From Neelides folsomi (lineage: Eukaryota > Arthropoda > Collembola > Neelipleona > Neelidae), in NCBI GenBank assembly GCA_034687125.1, contig JAQGBZ010000021.1, positions 365,802 through 429,801 on the forward strand: a DNA stretch of 64,000 nucleotides, written 5' to 3'. The notes under the pieces are model-generated. The model ran no database searches, was not told where the DNA came from, and was given only the letters and a program-made list of their open reading frames with translations. Every line of letters begins with the position of its first letter. Position 1 is the stretch's first letter. Both the position numbers and the translations under genes were made by a program. This document shows, piece by piece, positions 62,601 through 64,000 of the stretch.

Positions 62601-64000
62601 CTTCCTTTTCAATCCCACAGGAGCCTTGAAGAATTTCACGACATCCCGACACGGCCCTTCGTCACTCATTAGCTAAAACGTCTTTACTCAATTATAATTA
62701 AATCTCGCGTGCTCAAGGAAGGGGAAGTGAGAAAATTCTATTCTTGATTCTTTCCCTTCTTGATTTCATACCAAAATTAGTTCTCGTTAAAAATGATTCA
62801 TTTATCTGCTTTACGTTTAACAGTATTGGTATACTCATAATCTACATAACTTGACTTTTATTGATTTTCATATTTCATAATTTGATTATCTGAAATCTGA
62901 ATACATACTATCTTACATGTTTTAATATGATAGGTATTCCTTTTGCGTAATTTAATTTAATATTTTTCATCCTTGATAAAAATCTTTGAATAATATTAAT
63001 ATTACAAGAGGGGATTTTTATTGACTTTTACATTTAGATCAAAGGGAGTAAAAGTCGAATAATGGAAAAGGCTCCGTGTTTGAAGTTTTGGATTTTTATT
63101 GTGAGTTTGCAAAGTGAGATGTATGAGATTGAAAAAGCATTAATCATCATATGAAAACATATGAAAGCTTTATATTTGATCTATGCGGAAATGCCAAAGT
63201 GTGCTTTTTCATTTTATTCTTTCAAAAATGTCATCTTACCACGTTGTTTAGGGAAGCCGTAAAATTTGTGAGATCGTAAACGAGCGTAACATACATACAT
63301 CTCCCAACTCCTTCCACATACTATGCAAGTTGAATTTGGATTGAGTTGTCGGCTTAGGTAAGAGCCAGTGTGGGAAGTATGGTAATAAAACATGTGGAGC
63401 TGCTCGAGATTGACTCCGACATCGTTATAAAGCCGAGATAGTTGGAGAGATTGATGGATCCCCATTCAGGCCTTTCTTCCCATCTCCACCAAACTTACAT
63501 TATTAATTGAGGGTGACAAGAAGGGAAGTGTCGAGCTCACTTACACTAATTACCCTGTATGAACCAACCCTTGTTAACACCCATCGGCCCCTTTTTAACA
63601 AATTATAGACATAAATTGGAGATTTGAGAGATTCTTTGGAGGAGGAAATTGTCAGGATTATCCGAGTTAGTTTTAAGGATACAAAATATAAAGCTTAATT
63701 AATGTTACTTACACAAGACAATACATATGTGTTAAATACACACACACATATTGCATGTACTTATATTACATCGATGTAGGTATATCTTATGTTAGTAGGA
63801 TTTTAATACATACATAGGTAGTTACTTTATAAGGTGTTGTCTCGTGAATGTATAGTGCATTATATATTTGTTATGTATGGTATATTTAAAGGTATACATA
63901 TACACATTCTATATACATAGGTATGTACAGTGACGGTACTTTTTATTTACACCACTTGTGATGGTCACATTTACTCTTCAATACATCTCTGTCGTTTCAC
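41639..64000 (+). other. no supported exon; probable first intron of second gene
   Basis: I searched both strands for receptor landmarks (LERPV, WKPD, the Cys-loop, YYxCC, GEK-TM2) and found none. Frames such as 60347-60697 minus, 62083-62301 minus and 63214-63465 minus are open but unrecognised. AT-rich blocks occur at about 49000-49460, 52140-52330, 54640-54800, 60930-61120 and 62820-63010. The region may instead include intergenic DNA. Confidence 0.4.
63660..63930. repeat. AT-rich, simple-repeat-like tract
   Basis: The tract is rich in TACATA, TATGTA and a short (AC)n run near 63738-63750, giving alternating purine-pyrimidine DNA. Similar TACATA-rich stretches occur near 12800-12900, 27085-27160, 40800-40830 and 49390-49460. 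They are probably decayed microsatellites. Confidence 0.5.

Noticed and set aside
63214-63465. Minus-strand frame with CIVCGRSW and a strong donor (CGTG|GTAAGA)
   Set aside because: No acceptor upstream and no recognisable zinc finger or other family; near an AT-rich repeat tract.

Overview
The window looks like a nuclear genome fragment from an arthropod: one gene split into short exons with GT-AG introns, no operons, no bacterial gene density, and protein segments that read like insect nicotinic acetylcholine receptors (nAChR). The species cannot be fixed from the sequence. I recognised no transposon, rRNA, tRNA or CRISPR.

The one gene I can name runs on the minus strand from about 33.3 kb down to base 1 and continues past the left edge. 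It encodes an alpha-type nAChR subunit of the alpha7-like group and matches insect alpha6 best. I could place these coding exons: signal peptide (33017-33074), exon 2 (10958-11097), two alternative 45-nt exons 3 (7076-7120 and 6320-6364), exon 4 (4107-4216), a fused exon 5/6 (3821-4001), exon 7 (3187-3262), two alternative 195-nt exons 8 (2541-2735 and 2095-2289) and exon 9 (725-811). All junction phases agree, and one isoform reads open for 297 codons plus one base, ending after the second membrane helix (TM2). TM3, the cytoplasmic loop and TM4 lie outside the window. The exon 3 pair swaps binding loop D. The exon 8 pair swaps loop C, TM1 and the first pore-lining residues. Together they allow four receptor forms that differ at the agonist site and in the channel.

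Region by region: 1-11.1 kb holds exons 9 to 2. 11.1-33.0 kb is a 21.9-kb first intron with no supported gene. 33.0-33.36 kb is a GC-rich leader and signal-peptide exon with upstream ORFs. 33.4-41.3 kb is a gene-poor divergent intergenic stretch. 41.3-41.64 kb is a GC-rich plus-strand leader ending in a second, probable signal-peptide exon that splices in phase 1 with a GTGAGC donor, much like exon 1 of the receptor gene; its gene is unknown. 41.64-64 kb shows no further supported exon and is probably the first intron of that second gene.

Nearly all the other open frames are chance reading frames in introns.
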